From positions 1 through 64,000 of the forward strand of contig CAMZED010000001.1 of NCBI GenBank assembly GCA_947305675.1: a stretch of 64,000 bases of DNA, given 5' to 3'. A program made the position numbers and the translations under genes. Shown here piece by piece: positions 61,410-64,000 of this stretch (position 1 is its first letter; the number at the start of each line of letters is the position of its first letter). The DNA is from an uncultured Clostridia bacterium (GTDB lineage: Bacteria > Bacillota > Clostridia > Oscillospirales > CAG-382). The notes under the pieces were generated by a model that saw only the letters and a program-made list of their open reading frames with translations, was not told the DNA's origin and searched no databases.

Positions 61410-62051
61410 CTATTGTTTTTTCGCTTCGACAACGGTGATGTTCTCGACGGGGATCCCCGCCTGTTCATAGACGATCTCGGTTATCTGAACGAGTTCCTCG
61501 GGAACGAGCCCCTCGGTGTTCACGATTATCGAGCAGGTCTTTCCGCTTATCACCGCGCAGCAATCGGCGATCCCTTTTGCGCGGATGAGCGTTTCGATAT
61601 TCGCCTCGGCGCTCATTTCATCGGCGATCGCGGCGATCGAAGTCAGCGCCGATTCCTTGGCGTCGGGCATTGCGTCGGGGCTGTCGGCAATGGTGCGAAG
61701 GACCTCAAGCGCGCTGTCGCGCACCTGAGTGCGGTTTATAAGCGCCATGGCAAAGAAGTCGCCCTCGTTTGCGGCGCCGCCTTTTTCGGTCGGCTGCGAC
61801 GAAACTTCGGCTTCCGCCGAGGCACGCGTTTCGGAATCGACCAGCAGAGTGTTGCCGAGCACTTTCGCGCCCTCCGGATCGACCGTCTCCGGCGAATCAC
61901 CGCGCTTCGATACCAGCGAACCGACCGCCACCGTTATGCTGACCAGGACCAGACATCCTACGGTTATAAACGCCTTTGTTCCGATGAATTTTTTCCACTC
62001 GATATTTTTGATTTTTCCCGTAAGTTCTTTGCATTTTTGTTTAAGATCCAT
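61410..62051 (-). CDS. spoIIIAH: Stage III sporulation protein AH
   Basis: A 213-residue membrane protein of the mother cell. One membrane segment lies near 29-46 (AFITVGCLVLVSITVAVGSLV); the C-terminal half (ALINRTQVRDSALEVLRTIADSPDAMPDAKESALTSIAAIADEMSAEANIETLIRAKGIADCCAVISGKTCSIIV) is the ring-building domain that meets forespore SpoIIQ. The ATG at 62051 is 7 bp after GGAGG; an ATG two codons earlier is too close to it. It is the last gene of the spoIIIA operon and is followed by a terminator. Confidence 0.92.
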   Translation of the reverse strand: MDLKQKCKELTGKIKNIEWKKFIGTKAFITVGCLVLVSITVAVGSLVSKRGDSPETVDPEGAKVLGNTLLVDSETRASAEAEVSSQPTEKGGAANEGDFFAMALINRTQVRDSALEVLRTIADSPDAMPDAKESALTSIAAIADEMSAEANIETLIRAKGIADCCAVISGKTCSIIVNTEGLVPEELVQITEIVYEQAGIPVENITVVEAKKQ

Positions 62052-62093
62052 AACCATGCCTCCGCATTTGTTTATTAACAGGTTTTTGTGGTA

Positions 62094-62615
62094 CTATGAT
62101 TGTACGCTGATGCGGTTGCTCTTTATGTCAAAAAGCGCGCACATCAACTCGATAATTTTGTATTGCGTTTCGTAAGAGGCTCCGCGGCAGACCACCGCCA
62201 CCCCCGCCACGGAGGGCATCGATTCCGAAACCAGAGTCGGCGTTTTGTTCCCGCCCGATTCGGCAAACGCAACGGTTTTGTCGGTCTGTTTGCTGCCCGA
62301 ACCCGGTTCCGAGGTCTCGCGCACGTGTTGATCGGTCGCATATATCCGGCGATAACCTTCCGAAAGAGTTATTACCACCCTGCAATCCTTTACGCCGCCG
62401 AGTTCTTTTATAAGCTCTTCGGCTTTTTCTTCAAGCAGCAGGCAGTAATCCGCCGCGGTCTCGTTGTTTTCCGATACCGTCGGCTCGGTCTTTTCGCCGC
62501 CGGGAAGGATCAAAAGCATTATCCCGGCGAACGCCCCCAGAACCGCAAAGATGAGTTTTTTGCTTCCGGCGGCTTTTTCAAACAGACCGAAAACGCCTTT
62601 TTTATCCTTCGACAA
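62094..62615 (-). CDS. spoIIIAG: Stage III sporulation protein AG
   Basis: A 173-residue protein with one membrane segment (residues 20-37) and a ring-building outer domain (LLLEEKAEELIKELGGVKDCRVVITLSEG ... SVAGVAVVCRGASYETQYKIIELMCALFDIKSNRISV). In Bacillus it forms the large ring of the feeding-tube complex. The start appears to be TTG at 62615, 14 bp inside the end of spoIIIAF, after GGGGAG. Confidence 0.92.
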   Translation of the reverse strand: MSKDKKGVFGLFEKAAGSKKLIFAVLGAFAGIMLLILPGGEKTEPTVSENNETAADYCLLLEEKAEELIKELGGVKDCRVVITLSEGYRRIYATDQHVRETSEPGSGSKQTDKTVAFAESGGNKTPTLVSESMPSVAGVAVVCRGASYETQYKIIELMCALFDIKSNRISVQS

Positions 62616-63057
62616 CTTCCGCTTCTCCCCCCAACCGGTTTTTCAAAAAATCTTCCACCGCCTGTTTTTTGCCCTTATCGGCTATTCCGACGGTTATCCG
62701 GTTTATCACCGCGCCGTCCTCCCGCCAATCTATTTCTATGTCGGCGTACAGCGGATTTATGCCGAATTCGCCGGAAATAATATCGCAAATATATTTTTCG
62801 CTTTGCCGCTTTGTCTCTTCCCGCGCAAGCGAGTCAAGGTCGGGTCCGGATAAAGCCGGAACGGAGGTATCGGAACCCGGCGCGGATATTTCGCTTCCGA
62901 CCGAGCCGATAACGCCTTTAAGCGGAAGCAGCATAAGGCACAAGCAGACGAGCGAAGCCGCGAATTTCATATGCTTTTCGTATTTTTCGCCGGCGATAAG
63001 CGAGCAAAGCCCTCCGATCACCGCGGCAAGCATCAAAGAAAAAAAGTAATCTCTCAT
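62602..63057 (-). CDS. spoIIIAF: Stage III sporulation protein AF
   Basis: A 151-residue protein with two N-terminal membrane segments (FFSLMLAAVIGGLCSLIAG and FAASLVCLCLMLLPLKGVIG) and a small outer domain (YICDIISGEFGINPLYADIEIDWREDGAVINRITVGI) of the kind that may form rings. It belongs to the SpoIIIA-SpoIIQ channel. It lies 12 bp after spoIIIAE and overlaps spoIIIAG. Confidence 0.9.
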   Translation of the reverse strand: MRDYFFSLMLAAVIGGLCSLIAGEKYEKHMKFAASLVCLCLMLLPLKGVIGSVGSEISAPGSDTSVPALSGPDLDSLAREETKRQSEKYICDIISGEFGINPLYADIEIDWREDGAVINRITVGIADKGKKQAVEDFLKNRLGGEAEVVEG

Positions 63058-63069
63058 CAGGCACTCCTT

Positions 63070-64000
63070 TTAAATGCTTACAAATACCGCCATTGCGATC
63101 AGCGCCGCCGCTCCCGCGCCGAGCGTAAGGGCAAAAAGGATCCCGGTCATCCCGCCGACCGTTGAAAGGAACCGCGATTCCGGTTCGCGCCCCAAAGCTT
63201 TTGCCGCGGCGGAAGAAAGCGAAAACACCACGCGCGCGCACAAAGTCACCGCCGCCGGAGGCAGTACCGCCGCAAATATCATCACCACCCCGGCGGTGCC
63301 GACCGTGCCTTTTACCACCGCCGCCGAAGCCGCCAGCGTGCGGTAGGCGTCGCCGAGTATGCCGCCGATCACCGGGACGAACGCCCCGGAAGCAAACCTT
63401 ACGCTGCGTGATACGTAACTGTCGCCCGTCGCGGCGACCGAAGTCTGTATGTAAAGCGTAAAACCCAGGATCGTAAAAACAAACGACATTATCGCCGTCG
63501 CGGTCGTTTTTACCGCGTTCGCCACGGACGAAATATCGATCCCGCCCGGGATCGCGCCGCACAGCGCCAGCGCAAAGCAAACGCTTAAAAGCGGGAGCAG
63601 CAGTTTGGAACAGATAATTTCAAGCACCGTCAAAAAAAGCAGGAATCCCGAACTGCTCGCCGCGCCCGCCGCGGCGTTGCCTCCCGCCGCGTAGAGCGAA
63701 GCCATCACCGGCTGCAGCGAGGTGATCGCCAGCGAAAGCGATTGCATACCGGCGTTAACGAACACAAAGACCTCGTAGATCAGCGAATAAGCCGCGGCCG
63801 ACAGCAGCAAAAGCGATATATATCCGCCCGCCTTGCCGAGCGCTTCGGATCCGTCGCCCAGCGCCGCCATTATTCCGCAGAATATTATTGCGGCGAGCAA
63901 AACGCCCGCGCCCGCCGCAATTGTGCCGGAGTTTTCGCTGATCGCTGAGAAGGTTATGTTCAACGCCTTTTCAAAAACATTCACCGTTTTTTTGCCCGAA
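63070..64000 (-). CDS. spoIIIAE: Stage III sporulation protein AE (partial)
   Basis: A membrane protein of the spoIIIA channel, cut by the right edge. About 310 residues are seen, with seven or more hydrophobic segments: AAGAGVLLAAIIFCGIMAALG, YISLLLLSAAAYSLIYEVFVFV, LLPLLSVCFALALCGAI and MSFVFTILGFTLYIQTSVAATGDSYVSRSVRFASGAFVPVIGGILGDAYRTLA, the family's most conserved part. The frame stays open to position 64000, so the GTG at 63984 is probably internal; full family members are some 80 residues longer. spoIIIAA-AD should lie beyond the edge. Confidence 0.9.
   Translation of the reverse strand, partial: SGKKTVNVFEKALNITFSAISENSGTIAAGAGVLLAAIIFCGIMAALGDGSEALGKAGGYISLLLLSAAAYSLIYEVFVFVNAGMQSLSLAITSLQPVMASLYAAGGNAAAGAASSSGFLLFLTVLEIICSKLLLPLLSVCFALALCGAIPGGIDISSVANAVKTTATAIMSFVFTILGFTLYIQTSVAATGDSYVSRSVRFASGAFVPVIGGILGDAYRTLAASAAVVKGTVGTAGVVMIFAAVLPPAAVTLCARVVFSLSSAAAKALGREPESRFLSTVGGMTGILFALTLGAGAAALIAMAVFVSI

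Overview
The window looks like a chromosomal segment around the dnaA locus of an endospore-forming Clostridia-type Bacillota, moderately GC-rich in its codon use. The evidence is the order rnpA-rpmH // dnaA-dnaN-recF-remB-gyrB-gyrA, the spoIIIAE-AF-AG-AH block, gerW, scpA-scpB, yerC, a DUF1540 protein and strong AGGAGG-type ribosome binding sites. Genus cannot be told from the sequence. No rRNA, CRISPR array, integrase, transposase or phage structural gene is visible.

Layout. 1-5.1 kb (minus): one operon running DUF4855 protein, yerC, methyltransferase, metF and metH (metH cut by the left edge). 5.1-8.9 kb: an accessory strip downstream of a tRNA-Val(GAC) gene, with an XRE regulator, an unknown gene, a Doc toxin with a RelB/DinJ-like antitoxin and a small lipoprotein, separated by hairpins and by copies of the tRNA 3' end. 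9-10.9 kb: D-lactate dehydrogenase and a ZIP metal transporter. 10.9-14.1 kb (minus): M50 protease, scpA, scpB, DUF2953, gerW. 14.2-24.2 kb (plus): nusB, xseA, hslO, SDR, dut, yhbY, rplS, lepB, rbgA, rnhB, yraN, thrC, then a DUF1540 gene (minus) and a metallophosphoesterase. 24.3-26.9 kb: nagA coupled to a ROK kinase-like gene. 27-28.8 kb (minus): TPR protein and DUF4037 protein. 28.9-32.4 kb: BlaI regulator, M56 membrane peptidase and beta-propeller-like lipoprotein under tandem operators. 32.5-40.3 kb: trkA, trkH, a degenerate RNB-domain protein, a parS site, a solute-binding lipoprotein, pgk, tpiA.

40.4-44.7 kb (minus): jag, yidC, yidD, rnpA, rpmH and a GT-C membrane glycosyltransferase. 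44.8-53.9 kb (plus): dnaA, dnaN, recF, remB, gyrB, gyrA and a phosphopantetheinyl transferase. 54-58.4 kb (minus): Mrp ATPase and DUF6062 protein; then tsaD, rimI, a lipoprotein and dCMP deaminase under a promoter with a 20-bp palindrome. A cluster of five DnaA-box-like sequences lies between the DUF6062 gene and tsaD, about 11 kb from dnaA. 58.5-61.2 kb (minus): ECF sigma factor followed by a membrane VWA protein. 61.4-64 kb (minus): spoIIIAE (cut by the right edge), AF, AG, AH.

The most unusual parts are the tRNA-Val cassette-like array, the distant DnaA-box cluster, the RNB protein that has lost its catalytic acidic residues, and two membrane-signalling sets (BlaI/M56/lipoprotein and ECF sigma/VWA protein). 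Functions are read from motifs and gene order only; no database search was possible.
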